A DNA stretch of 64,000 nucleotides from Streptomyces sp. MUM 203J. GTDB taxonomy: Bacteria; Actinomycetota; Actinomycetes; Streptomycetales; Streptomycetaceae. The notes beneath the pieces were generated by a model. That model worked only from the letters and a program-made list of their open reading frames with translations, did not search any database and was not told where the DNA came from. Made by a program: the position numbers and the translations under genes. Where the stretch lies: positions 62,001 to 126,000 of the forward strand of contig NZ_JADWYO010000006.1 in NCBI RefSeq assembly GCF_022414595.1. The letters run 5' to 3'. Of the stretch, positions 41,677 through 50,687 are shown piece after piece (positions within the stretch are counted from its first letter, which is position 1; every line of letters begins with the position of its first letter).

Positions 41677-44673
41677 ATGGTGGTGCCGGCGCCGGGGCGG
41701 CGGAGCAGTACCTTCACACGGCTGCTGCGGCACGGGTTCACCGACCCGTCCGCCGCCGAGCGGCTGCTGGACGACCCAGCCATGGCCGGTGTCCGCTCCG
41801 ACCCCGTACTCCTGGACGCGCTCGGCGGCACCGCCGACCCGGACCTCGCCCTCCAGGGGCTCGTACGGGTCGTCGAGGCCCAGCCCGACGAGGCGCGGCG
41901 GCAGGCCCTGCTGTCCACGCTGCTCGGCTCCAAGCCCCTGCGGGACCGGCTGCTCGGCGTCCTCGGGGCCTCGGAGGCCCTCGGCGACCACCTGGCGCGG
42001 CATCCGCTCGACTGGCAGGTGCTCGTGACGTACGAGTCCGCCGACCTCCACCCGGGGGTGGAGGAGTTTGAGCGGGAGCTGGCCGGGGCCAAGGACCCCG
42101 TCGCACTGCGCGTCGCCTACCGGCGGTGCCTGCTCGCCATCGCCGCACGGGACGTCTGCGGGACCACCGACGTCGCCCAGGCCGCCGCCGAGCTGGCCGA
42201 TCTCGCCACCGCCACCCTCCGTGCCGCCCTCGCCATCGCCTGTGCCGCCGCGCCCGAGGACGCCGCCCTGTGCAGGCTCGCCGTCATCGGCATGGGGAAG
42301 TGCGGGGGACACGAGCTGAACTACGTGTCCGACGTGGATGTCATCTTCGTGGGGGAGGGGGTCGACGGGGTCGATGAGGGGCGGGCCGTGCAGGCCGCCA
42401 CCCGGCTCGCCTCGCACCTGATGCGGATCTGCTCCGAGACCACCGTCGAGGGCACCATCTGGCCCGTCGACGCCAACCTCCGCCCCGAAGGCCGCAACGG
42501 GCCGCTCGTACGGACCCTCTCCTCCCACCTCGCCTACTACCAGCGCTGGGCCAAGACCTGGGAGTTCCAGGCCCTGCTCAAGGCCCGGCCCGTCGCCGGG
42601 GACACCGCGCTGGGCGCCGCCTACGTCGACACCCTCGCCCCGCTCGTGTGGCAGGCCGCCGAGCGGGAGAACTTCGTCCCCGACGTGCAGAAGATGCGGC
42701 GCCGCGTCGTCGACAACATCCCCGCCGCCCACGTCGAACGGGAGCTGAAGCTCGGGCCCGGCGGGCTGCGGGACGTCGAGTTCGCCGTGCAGCTGCTCCA
42801 GCTCGTCCACGGGCGTGGCGACCCCTCCATCCGCAGCGGCAAGACCCTCGACGCCCTCGCCGCGCTGGCCGCTGGCGGGTACGTGGGCCGGGCCGACGCC
42901 GCCCAGCTCGACGACGCGTACCGGTTCCTGCGGACCATGGAACACCGCATCCAGCTCTACCGGCTGCGCCGCACCCACCTCGTCCCGGAGGACGACGCCG
43001 ACCTGCGGCGGATCGGGCGGTCCCTCGGGCTGCGCACCGACCCCATCGCGGAGCTGGGGCGCGAGTGGCGGCGGCACTCGTCCGTCGTCCGGCGGCTGCA
43101 CGAGAAGCTGTTCTACCGGCCGCTCCTCGACGCCGTCGCCCGCCTCGCCCCCGTCGAGACCCGGCTGAGCCCCGCGGCGGCCGGGCAGCGGCTGGAGGCC
43201 CTCGGCTACGCCGACCCCGCCGCCGCCCTGCGCCACCTGGAGGCCCTCGCGTCCGGCGTCACCCGCAAGGCCGCCATCCAGCGCACCCTGCTGCCCGTGC
43301 TGCTCGGCTGGTTCGCGGACTCCGCCGACCCGGACGCCGGGCTGCTCGGCTTCCGCAAGGTGTCCGACGCGCTCGGCAAGACCCCCTGGTACCTGCGGCT
43401 CCTGCGCGACGAGGGCGCCGCCGCGCAGAACCTCGCCCGCGTCCTGTCCGCCGGGCGCCTCGCCCCCGACCTGCTGCTGCGCGCCCCCGAGGCGGTCGCC
43501 ATCCTCGGCGCCCCCGAGGGACTGGAGCCCCGCACCCGTGCCCACCTGGAGCCGGAGATCCTCGCCGCGGTGGGCCGCGCCGGCGGAGCCGAACAGGCCG
43601 TCGCGGCGGCCCGCGGGGTACGGCGCCGGGAGCTGTTCCGCACGACCGCGGCCGACATCATCAGCTCGTACGGGGCCGAGGGCATCCACGAGCACGCGGA
43701 CGCCGGACCCCTCGTCGACCGGGTCGGGCAGGCCGTCACCGACCTCAACGCCGCCACCCTCGCCGGAGCCCTCCGGGCCGCCGTCCGCGAGGAGTGGGGC
43801 GACACCCTCCCCACCCGGTTCGCCGTCATCGGCATGGGCCGCTTCGGCGGCCGCGAGCTGGGATACGGCTCCGACGCGGACGTCCTGTTCGTGCACGAGC
43901 CCCGAGAGGGCGTCGACGAGCAGGAGGCCGCCCGCGCCGCCAACCGCGTCGTCGCACAGATGCGGCGGCTGCTCCAGCTCCCCACCGCCGACCCGCCGCT
44001 GCTCATCGACGCCGACCTGCGTCCCGAGGGCCGCAACGGGCCCCTGGTGCGGACCCTCACCTCGTACGCCGCGTACTACCGGCGCTGGTCGCGTGTCTGG
44101 GAGAGCCAGGCCCTGCTGCGGGCCGAGCCCATGGCGGGCGACGAGGACCTGGGGCGGCGGTTCATCGAGCTGATCGACCCGCTGCGGTACCCCGCCAGGG
44201 GGCTCGACGAGGCCGCCGTACGGGAGATCCGGCGGCTCAAGGCCCGCATGGAGACCGAGCGGCTTCCGCGCGGCGCCGACCCGACCCTGCACACCAAACT
44301 GGGGCGCGGCGGGCTGTCGGACGTCGAGTGGACCGTGCAGCTGTTCCAGCTGAGGCACGGCCACGAGGTACCCGGGCTGCGCACCACCAGCACCCGCAGG
44401 GCGCTGGCGGCGGCCTGCGAGGCCGGACTGATCAGCGAGCGGTACGCGCGGACGCTGGACGAGGCGTGGGTGCTGGCCACCCGGGTCCGCAACGGGGTGA
44501 TGCTGGTGCGCGGCCGGGCCGGGGACACCTTCCCGTCCGACGGGCGGGAACTGGGCGCCGTGGGGCGATACCTCGGGTACGGGCCGGGGCACGTCGGGGA
44601 GATGGTGGACGGCTACCGGCGGACCACCCGGCGGGCCCGGGCCGTGGTGGACGACCTGTTCTACGGGGCGTGA
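41677..44673 (+). CDS. glnE: Bifunctional glutamine synthetase adenylyltransferase/deadenylylase
   Basis: 998 aa. It adds and removes AMP on the conserved Tyr of GSI according to nitrogen status. Two nucleotidyltransferase halves are seen: N-terminal AR-type IGMGKCGGHELNYVSDVDVI (about residue 203, D-x-D intact) and C-terminal AT-type IGMGRFGGRELGYGSDADVL (about residue 718), each followed by DANLRPEGRNGPLVRTL / DADLRPEGRNGPLVRTL. HHE-like helical linkers connect them. Start ATG 41677 has GGAGG 6 bases ahead. The target GlnA (GSI) is not in this window; GlnA2 here lacks the Tyr. Confidence 0.96.
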   Translation: MVVPAPGRRSSTFTRLLRHGFTDPSAAERLLDDPAMAGVRSDPVLLDALGGTADPDLALQGLVRVVEAQPDEARRQALLSTLLGSKPLRDRLLGVLGASEALGDHLARHPLDWQVLVTYESADLHPGVEEFERELAGAKDPVALRVAYRRCLLAIAARDVCGTTDVAQAAAELADLATATLRAALAIACAAAPEDAALCRLAVIGMGKCGGHELNYVSDVDVIFVGEGVDGVDEGRAVQAATRLASHLMRICSETTVEGTIWPVDANLRPEGRNGPLVRTLSSHLAYYQRWAKTWEFQALLKARPVAGDTALGAAYVDTLAPLVWQAAERENFVPDVQKMRRRVVDNIPAAHVERELKLGPGGLRDVEFAVQLLQLVHGRGDPSIRSGKTLDALAALAAGGYVGRADAAQLDDAYRFLRTMEHRIQLYRLRRTHLVPEDDADLRRIGRSLGLRTDPIAELGREWRRHSSVVRRLHEKLFYRPLLDAVARLAPVETRLSPAAAGQRLEALGYADPAAALRHLEALASGVTRKAAIQRTLLPVLLGWFADSADPDAGLLGFRKVSDALGKTPWYLRLLRDEGAAAQNLARVLSAGRLAPDLLLRAPEAVAILGAPEGLEPRTRAHLEPEILAAVGRAGGAEQAVAAARGVRRRELFRTTAADIISSYGAEGIHEHADAGPLVDRVGQAVTDLNAATLAGALRAAVREEWGDTLPTRFAVIGMGRFGGRELGYGSDADVLFVHEPREGVDEQEAARAANRVVAQMRRLLQLPTADPPLLIDADLRPEGRNGPLVRTLTSYAAYYRRWSRVWESQALLRAEPMAGDEDLGRRFIELIDPLRYPARGLDEAAVREIRRLKARMETERLPRGADPTLHTKLGRGGLSDVEWTVQLFQLRHGHEVPGLRTTSTRRALAAACEAGLISERYARTLDEAWVLATRVRNGVMLVRGRAGDTFPSDGRELGAVGRYLGYGPGHVGEMVDGYRRTTRRARAVVDDLFYGA

Positions 44674-44742
44674 CGGGTGCGGCGGCGGTGATCCGGGTGT
44701 GAACCCGGGCCCCGGCCCCGCTCGGCGCGGGCCGTACGGCCC

Positions 44743-45639
44743 TCAGCTCGTGAGCCGCACGGCCGTGGCCCCGCCTCCGCCGGGCGTCCCCGCCCGCCGC
44801 TGCTCCACCTCGCGCGGCAGCCGGTGCGGCAGGGCCCCGTACCAGGCGTACGCCACGACCAGGCCGAACAGCAGGCACAGCACTCCGCCCACCGCGTCCA
44901 TCCAGAAGTGGTTCGCCGTCGCCACGATCACGACCAGGGTCAGCGCCGGGTACAGCAGGCCCAGGATCCGCAGCCACGGCGCCCGCGCCAGCGCGAAGAC
45001 CGCCAGCCCGCACCACAGCGACCAGCCGATGTGCATGGAGGGCATCGCGGCGAACTGGTTCGACATGTTCTTCAGGTCACCGGACGCCATCGAGCCCCAC
45101 GTCCCGTGCTTGATGACCGTGTCGACGAAGTGCTCGCTCTCCATCAGCCGGGGCGGCGCCAACGGGTAGAGGTAGTAGCCGAGCAGCGCGACGGCCGTCA
45201 TGCAGAACAGCACGGCGCGCACCGCCGCGTAGCGGCCCGGGTGCCTGCGGTACATCCAGACCAGCACGGCGATCGTGACGATGAAGTGCAGGGTGGCGTA
45301 GTAGTAGTTCATCGACACGATGAGCCAGGTCACCGAGTCCACCGTGTGGTTGACGGTCTTCTCGAAGGCCAGCCCCAGGTTCTGCTCCAGGGACCAGATC
45401 CAGTCGGCGTTCTTCAGCGCCTGTGCCTTCTGCTCCGGCACGGCGTTGCGGATCAGCGAGTACACGCCGTAACTGACCGCGAGGAGAAGGACCTCGAACC
45501 AGATACGGGGGCGACGGGGCGAGCGCAGCCGCTGCCACGCGGTCGGCTGCTCCTCCGGGCGGCCCGGCCGTGCCTCCTCCACAGGTGCTGTCGGGGCCGC
45601 CGCGCGGCCGTCCAACGTCGTCAATGTCCCGTCACCCAT
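44743..45639 (-). CDS. PAP2/Aur1-like integral membrane phosphatase or phosphotransferase
   Basis: 298 aa with six membrane segments. The PAP2 (inositol-phosphorylceramide synthase-like) motifs are QFAAMPSMHIGWSLW (C2; His) and ANHFWMDAVGG (C3; His and Asp) with RLMESEHFVDTV in between. It may dephosphorylate or transfer head groups on lipid phosphates. It follows malR by 36 bases on the same strand, so readthrough from malR is possible, but a functional link to maltose use is not evident. Converges with glnE. Confidence 0.85.
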   Translation of the reverse strand: MGDGTLTTLDGRAAAPTAPVEEARPGRPEEQPTAWQRLRSPRRPRIWFEVLLLAVSYGVYSLIRNAVPEQKAQALKNADWIWSLEQNLGLAFEKTVNHTVDSVTWLIVSMNYYYATLHFIVTIAVLVWMYRRHPGRYAAVRAVLFCMTAVALLGYYLYPLAPPRLMESEHFVDTVIKHGTWGSMASGDLKNMSNQFAAMPSMHIGWSLWCGLAVFALARAPWLRILGLLYPALTLVVIVATANHFWMDAVGGVLCLLFGLVVAYAWYGALPHRLPREVEQRRAGTPGGGGATAVRLTS

Positions 45640-45675
45640 GGGGAAAGAGTCTGCCAGAAAGCTCCATCAGTTCGA

Positions 45676-46746
45676 TCATCCTTCAAACGGATTCCCGCCG
45701 CCATCCGTACGCCTCAGGAGGGACCTCTGCCCTTGCGGGCCCGAGGCCGTTGAACCGCGAACGACCAGCTCCGGCATGAAGACGAACTCGCCGTGCGGGG
45801 CGGGCGTACCGCCGATCTCCTCCAGCAGCGCCCGCACCGCCGCCTGCCCCATGGCCTGCACGGGCTGGCGGATGGTGGTGAGCGGCGGGTCCGTGAACGC
45901 TATGAGCGGGGAGTCGTCGAAGCCCACGACGGACACGTCCCGGGGCACCTGCAGCCCCCGCTGGCGGGCCGCCCTGATGGCGCCGAGGGCCATCATGTCG
46001 CTGGCGCACACGACCGCCGTGCAGCCGCGCTCGATGAGGGCGCCGGCCGCTGCCTGTCCGCCTTCGAGCGTGTACAGGGAGTGCTGGACGAGCTCCTCGG
46101 TCTCCTCCGGGGAGAGCCCGAGCCGCTCCCGCATCCCGGCGTGGAAGCCCTCGATCTTGCGGAGCACCGGCACGAACCGCTTCGGGCCGACCGCCAGTCC
46201 GATCCGGCTGTGCCCGAGGGACACGAGATGGGTGACCGCCAGCTTCATCGCGGCGCGGTCGTCGGGAGAGACGAACGCCGCCTGGATGTGCGGCGAGAAG
46301 CCGTTGATCAGGACGTACGGGACGCCCTTGCCGCGCAGTTGGTCGTACCGCTGCGGGTCGGCCGTGGTGTCGGCGTGCAGTCCGGAGACGAAGATGATCC
46401 CGGCGACGCCGCGCTCCACCAGCATCTCGGTCAGCTCGTCCTCGGTGGAGCCGCCGGGGGTCTGCGTGGCCAGCACGGGCGTGTAGCCCTGGCGGGTCAG
46501 GGCCTGGCCGATGACCTGGGCCAGGGCCGGGAAGATCGGGTTCTCCAGCTCGGGTGTGATGAGTCCGACGAGGCCGGCGCTGCGCTGGCGGAGCCGTACG
46601 GGACGCTCGTAACCGAGCACGTCCAGCGCGGCAAGCACGGACTGGCGGGTGGCCGCGGCCACACCGGGCTTGCCGTTGAGCACGCGGCTGACTGTGGCCT
46701 CACTGACCCCCGCCTGGGCTGCGATGTCGGCTAGCCGCGCGGTCAT
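45676..46746 (-). CDS. malR: LacI-family maltose regulon repressor
   Basis: 356 aa. N-terminal helix-turn-helix RLADIAAQAGVSEATVSRVL with hinge NGKPGVAAATR and GYERPVRLRQ, then a periplasmic-binding-protein-like sensor (GLVGLITPELENPIFPALAQVI, ending VVGFDDSPLIAFTDPPLTTIRQP). Divergent from malE; in S. coelicolor and S. lividans MalR represses malEFG in the absence of maltose. Inverted repeats CTGCAAG/CTTGCAG in the intergenic region are likely operators. Start ATG 46746 gives the family's usual short lead before the HTH. Confidence 0.92.
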   Translation of the reverse strand: MTARLADIAAQAGVSEATVSRVLNGKPGVAAATRQSVLAALDVLGYERPVRLRQRSAGLVGLITPELENPIFPALAQVIGQALTRQGYTPVLATQTPGGSTEDELTEMLVERGVAGIIFVSGLHADTTADPQRYDQLRGKGVPYVLINGFSPHIQAAFVSPDDRAAMKLAVTHLVSLGHSRIGLAVGPKRFVPVLRKIEGFHAGMRERLGLSPEETEELVQHSLYTLEGGQAAAGALIERGCTAVVCASDMMALGAIRAARQRGLQVPRDVSVVGFDDSPLIAFTDPPLTTIRQPVQAMGQAAVRALLEEIGGTPAPHGEFVFMPELVVRGSTASGPQGQRSLLRRTDGGGNPFEG

Positions 46747-46907
46747 GTGGTGCGACTGTACCGGGCGCGCGTCGGATTGCCCACCAGGCCCGGGGAAGGC
46801 CGCGGACCGCGCCCCCGGGCGCTCCCCTTCGCTCCTGTGCGTCCCTCCGTTCCTGCTCGCCGGAGGGGCCGGAACCGTCGGATTCCACCCCCCGGATCGC
46901 GCCACTG

Positions 46908-46934
46908 CTGCAAGGATCCTGAAAGGGCTTGCAG
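46908..46934. promoter_or_regulatory. Putative MalR operator 1 (CTGCAAG-N13-CTTGCAG)
   Basis: CTGCAAG at 46908-46914 and CTTGCAG at 46928-46934 are perfect inverted repeats 13 bases apart; a further TCGCAG half-copy follows at 46939-46944. Streptomyces MalR is reported to bind CTTGCAG-type repeats between malR and malE. Confidence 0.7.
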
Positions 46935-47039
46935 ACCCTCGCAGGCCCCGGGGTCAGCGTCCGCGGTGACTGCGGGGACCGCTGTGTCAAGCGATGCGTC
47001 GGCAACTGTAGGGACACGCGGATGTAACGATCGCCGGGG

Positions 47040-47060
47040 CTTGCAGAAAATTGCCGCAAG
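47040..47060. promoter_or_regulatory. Putative MalR operator 2 (CTTGC-N11-GCAAG)
   Basis: CTTGCAG at 47040-47046 and (C)GCAAG at 47056-47060 form an inverted repeat nearer to malE, where it would block the promoter. Confidence 0.65.
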
Positions 47061-47158
47061 GTCTTTCGGCGCGTTTTCATCCCTGTTACGTTCCTGGCAA
47101 CCCGGCGCCCCGCGAAGGAGCGGTCTGCAGCAAACCGGGATCGTTCGAAGGAGTTCAC

Positions 47159-48445
47159 ATGCGGCGTGGCATAGCGGCCACCGCGCTGGTCGCGAGCCTG
47201 GCTCTCGCGGCGACGGCCTGCGGCGGCGGAAGTGGCGACGGGGACAAGGCTGCCGACGGCCCGGTCACCATCACCTGGTGGGACACCTCGGACGCCACGA
47301 ACGAGGCGCCGACGTACAAGAAGCTGATCGAGAAGTTCGAGAAGGCCAACAAGGACATCAAGGTCACGTACCAGAACGTCCCGTTCGCCGAGGCCGAGCA
47401 GAAGTACAAGACCGCCGCCCAGGCCGGCAAGGCCCCGGACGTGCTGCGCGCCGACGTCGGCTGGACCGCCGGCCTCGCGGAGCTGAAGTACCTCGCCCCG
47501 CTCGACGGCACCCCCGCCGTCAAGGAGATCGGCTCCTTCAACCAGGGCCTCGTCGAGGGCGCCAAGGTCGACGGCAAGCTGTACGGCGTGCCGCAGGTCA
47601 CCGACGCCCTCGCCCTCCTCTACAACAAGGAGATCTTCGAGAAGGCCGGCGTCAAGACCCCGCCGACCACCTGGGACGAGCTGTCCAAGGCCGCGAAGAC
47701 CATCAAGGACAAGACCGGCGTCGACGGTATCTACCTCAACCCGGACAGCTACTTCGCCCTGCCCTTCCTGTACGGCGAGGGCGGCATGATGGTCGACCCC
47801 GCGAACAAGAAGATCACCGTCAACGACGCGGCCGGCCAGAAGGCCACCCAGACCATCGTCGACATGATCAAGGACGGCGTCGCGGTCAAGCCGGACTACA
47901 CCGACGGCTACAACAACATGCAGGCCGCCTTCAAGGACGGCAAGGTCGCCATGGTCATCAACGGCCCGTGGTCCACGGCCGACGACCTGTCCGGCAAGGC
48001 GTTCAAGAACAAGGACAACCTGGGCATCGCGTCCGTCCCGGCCGGCTCCTCCGGCAAGGCCGGCACGCCCACCGGCGGCCACAACCTGACCGTCTACAAC
48101 GGCTCCGACGCGGCCCACAAGGCGGCGGCGCAGAAGTTCGTGGCGTTCATGACCTCCGCCGAGTCGCAGGAGTTCGCCTCCCTGGGGACCGGCGTCCTGC
48201 CGACCCGTGACGACGCCTACACCGTCGAGGTCGTCGCGGACCCGGTCCGCGCCGCCTTCAAGAACGTCCTCACGGACTCCACCCCGCGCCCCGCGGTCGC
48301 CGGTGTGAGCGACATGTTCGCCGAGTGGACCAAGCAGCACGTCGAGATCCTCAAGGGCAACGCGTCCGTCGAGAAGGGCCTCGACACCACGGCGGACAAG
48401 TGGAAGGCCAACGTCGGCTCCCTCAAGGAGTACTCGATCGGCTGA
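47159..48445 (+). CDS. malE: Maltose/maltodextrin ABC transporter substrate-binding lipoprotein
   Basis: 428 aa. Signal peptide with lipobox LAATAC (Cys about 21), then the solute-binding protein fold: PVTITWWDTSD, DVLRADVGWTAGLAELKYLAP, YGVPQVTDALALLYNKEIFE, FALPFLYGEGGMM, AMVINGPWST and AGTPTGGHNLTVYNGS. It sits on the outer membrane face and hands maltodextrins to MalF/MalG. GAAGGAG before ATG 47159. First gene of malEFG-aglA; the ATPase is not present and MsiK, encoded elsewhere, serves it in Streptomyces. Confidence 0.95.
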   Translation: MRRGIAATALVASLALAATACGGGSGDGDKAADGPVTITWWDTSDATNEAPTYKKLIEKFEKANKDIKVTYQNVPFAEAEQKYKTAAQAGKAPDVLRADVGWTAGLAELKYLAPLDGTPAVKEIGSFNQGLVEGAKVDGKLYGVPQVTDALALLYNKEIFEKAGVKTPPTTWDELSKAAKTIKDKTGVDGIYLNPDSYFALPFLYGEGGMMVDPANKKITVNDAAGQKATQTIVDMIKDGVAVKPDYTDGYNNMQAAFKDGKVAMVINGPWSTADDLSGKAFKNKDNLGIASVPAGSSGKAGTPTGGHNLTVYNGSDAAHKAAAQKFVAFMTSAESQEFASLGTGVLPTRDDAYTVEVVADPVRAAFKNVLTDSTPRPAVAGVSDMFAEWTKQHVEILKGNASVEKGLDTTADKWKANVGSLKEYSIG

Positions 48446-48453
48446 TCCGCTCC

Positions 48454-48497
48454 AGGCCCGGACCGGCGCCCCGAACCTCTCGGGAGCCGGTCCGGGC
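48454..48497 (+). terminator. Intercistronic hairpin between malE and malF (putative attenuator)
   Basis: GGCCCGGACCGGC (48454-48466) and GCCGGTCCGGGCC (48485-48497) form a perfect 13-bp stem with an 18-base loop just after the malE stop. As the 205-base gap is long for this operon, partial termination or mRNA 3'-end protection could give excess binding protein over permease. Confidence 0.7.
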
Positions 48498-48650
48498 CGG
48501 ACCCGTACGCACCGGACCCGCGCCCCAGGGCGCGGGACCCGCGACCGCGACCGGACCCGCCGGGGCCGGGCCGCACCTCCTGAGGCCGGGCCCCGCAGGC
48601 GCCGGGACCGGCCCCGTACCCACAGAGGGACCCGAGGAAAAAGAACGCCC

Positions 48651-49637
48651 ATGAAGACAGCCACCGCAGACCCCGCCACGGCCCCGCGGCCTGCCCGGGC
48701 CGGGCTGCTCACGCGCGTGAAGCGCTCCTACGACCAGCACTGGTACGCCTGGGCCATGGTGCTGCCGGTGGTCCTGGTCATCGGGGTGCTCATCGCCTAC
48801 CCCCTGGGCCAGGGCGTCTACCTGTCGTTCACCGACGCCGACGAGTCCAACGTCGCCAAGCAGCTCGGCGCGATCCAGATCCCCGCCACCTACGAGTTCG
48901 TCGGACTCGACAACTACTGGCGGGTCCTGTCCGGCGCCGACGGCGAGTTCTACCCCAAGCTGCTGTGGACCGTCATGTGGACCGCGTCCTGCGTGTTCTT
49001 CCACTACACGATCGGCCTCGGTCTGGCCCTGCTCCTCAACCGCAAGGTGAAGGGCCGCTCCCTCTACCGCGTGCTGCTCATCCTGCCGTGGGCGGTACCC
49101 GCGTTCGTCGCCACGTACATCTGGCGCATGATGTACAACTCCGAGTCGGGCATCTTCAACGCCCTGCTCGGCACGCTGGGTTTCGGCCCGGTCGACTGGC
49201 TCGGTGACACCTTCACGCAGAAGGTCGCCGTCATCGGCGTCAACGTCTGGCTCGGCGTCCCCTTCATGATGGTCGCGATCCTCGGCGGCCTCCAGTCCAT
49301 CTCCAGCGAGCAGTACGAGGCCGCCGAGATGGACGGTGCCACCCCCTGGCAGCGGTTCCGGCACGTCACCCTCCCGGGGCTGCGCCCGGTCAGCGCCACG
49401 GTGATCCTGCTCGGCACCATCTGGACGTTCAACATGTTCCCGATCATCTATCTGATGCTCGGTGAGGCCAACGCCCTGCACAGCGAGATCCTCGTGACCT
49501 ACGCCTACCGGCTGGCCTTCGGCTCCGTCCGCGACTACGCGGGCGCCGCCACCTACGGGATCATCATCCTCTCCATGCTCCTCGTCTTCGCCGTCTTCTA
49601 CCGCCGGATGCTCAACCGTCAGGAGGCCGCCCGATGA
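48651..49637 (+). CDS. malF: Maltose ABC transporter permease MalF
   Basis: 328 aa with six membrane segments, as usual for Gram-positive MalF (no large periplasmic P2 domain). The cytoplasmic EAA loop is EQYEAAEMDGATPWQRFRHVTLPGLRP (key residues EAA, DG, P), which docks to the ATPase. N-terminal tail of about 25 residues is cytoplasmic. Stop overlaps malG start in ATGA. Purpose: import of maltose/maltodextrins. Confidence 0.94.
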   Translation: MKTATADPATAPRPARAGLLTRVKRSYDQHWYAWAMVLPVVLVIGVLIAYPLGQGVYLSFTDADESNVAKQLGAIQIPATYEFVGLDNYWRVLSGADGEFYPKLLWTVMWTASCVFFHYTIGLGLALLLNRKVKGRSLYRVLLILPWAVPAFVATYIWRMMYNSESGIFNALLGTLGFGPVDWLGDTFTQKVAVIGVNVWLGVPFMMVAILGGLQSISSEQYEAAEMDGATPWQRFRHVTLPGLRPVSATVILLGTIWTFNMFPIIYLMLGEANALHSEILVTYAYRLAFGSVRDYAGAATYGIIILSMLLVFAVFYRRMLNRQEAAR

Positions 49638-50563
49638 GCACGGTGACCGAACCCCTGAAGCAGCCCGCGCCGTCCTCCTCCGCCTCCGGCGGCACCGGCA
49701 GGCACAGCGCCACCCGCCCCCGCCGCCCCCGCGGCCGCGAGGAGCGCTCCCCGCTCGCCTCCGCCGGCCTGCACGCCGCGCTGGTCGCGGCGAGCCTCGT
49801 CGCGGTCTTCCCGATCGCGTACATGATCTTCATCTCGCTCCGCGGCCGGGACGGCTGGACCGCGCCGACCAGCGTCGAGGGCGGACTGGAGATCAGCAAC
49901 TACGCGTACGTCCTGACGGAGACGGAGTTCCCGCGCTGGTTCGCCAACTCGGTGATCGTCGCCGGCGGTACGACCGTGTTCGGCGTGTTCGTCGCCGCCT
50001 CCACCGGCTACGCGATCTCCCGCATGCGGTTCCCCGGCCACAGGTCGCTGATGTGGGTGCTGCTCATCACCCAGATGTTCCCGGTGGCGGTGCTGATCGT
50101 CGCCCTCTACAACATCCTCGGCGGGCTGGGCCTGCTCGACTCGTACCTCGGTCTGATCCTCACCTACTGCTCGGTGTCCGTGCCGTTCTGCGCGTGGATG
50201 ATGAAGGGCTACTTCGACACCATCCCGCACGAGATCGACGAGGCGGGCCGGGTGGACGGGCTCACCCCGTTCGGCACCTTCTTCCGGCTGATCCTGCCGC
50301 TGGCCAAGCCCGGCCTCGCGGTGACCGCCTTCTACTCCTTCCTCACCGCGTGGAGCGAGGTCGCCTTCGCCCGCGCCTTCCTGTCCACCGACTCGATGCT
50401 CACCCTGTCCGTCGGCCTCCAGAGCTTCATCGGCCAGCACAAGGCCGAGTGGGGCTACCTCACCGCCTGCGCGGTGATCATCACGATTCCGGCCGGCCTG
50501 GTGTTCCTGCTGGTCCAGCGGAACCTCGTCGCCGGACTCACGGCGGGCGGCACCAAGGGCTGA
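49634..50563 (+). CDS. malG: Maltose ABC transporter permease MalG
   Basis: 309 aa. Six membrane segments after a Pro/Arg/Ser-rich cytoplasmic N-terminus of about 45 residues. EAA loop: TIPHEIDEAGRVDGLTPFGTF (quoted key residues E, EA, G, DG) and the C-terminal FIGQHKAEWGYLTACAVI, typical of MalG. Coupled to malF by ATGA. Together they form the pore. Confidence 0.94.
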   Translation: MSTVTEPLKQPAPSSSASGGTGRHSATRPRRPRGREERSPLASAGLHAALVAASLVAVFPIAYMIFISLRGRDGWTAPTSVEGGLEISNYAYVLTETEFPRWFANSVIVAGGTTVFGVFVAASTGYAISRMRFPGHRSLMWVLLITQMFPVAVLIVALYNILGGLGLLDSYLGLILTYCSVSVPFCAWMMKGYFDTIPHEIDEAGRVDGLTPFGTFFRLILPLAKPGLAVTAFYSFLTAWSEVAFARAFLSTDSMLTLSVGLQSFIGQHKAEWGYLTACAVIITIPAGLVFLLVQRNLVAGLTAGGTKG

Positions 50564-50576
50564 CCGCCCGGACCTC

Positions 50577-50595
50577 GGGCTTTCGCGCGAAGCCC
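50577..50595 (+). terminator. Short dyad after malG
   Basis: GGGCTT, loop TCGCGCG region, AAGCCC (50577-50582 and 50590-50595). Short stem in the 124-base malG-aglA gap; weak. Confidence 0.3.
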
Positions 50596-50687
50596 CGGCC
50601 GTCCGCGAACACGACGACGGTGCCGGTCTCCAGGGCTCCACAGGGGCCCGGCACCGCCCCCATCCCTCCATCCACTCCAGGGAAGAC

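Larger units (their letters stand above)
46747..47158. promoter_or_regulatory. Divergent malR-malE control region
   Basis: 412 bases without a gene. Holds the two dyads listed separately, the malE promoter, and a probable malR promoter. The sequence has a lower GC stretch (GGGCTTGCAGAAAATTGCCG ... GTTTTCATCCCTGTTACG) before malE. Confidence 0.75.

Noticed and set aside
46908-47060. A promoter for an sRNA in the malR-malE gap
   Set aside because: No terminator or conserved structure other than operator-like dyads was seen.
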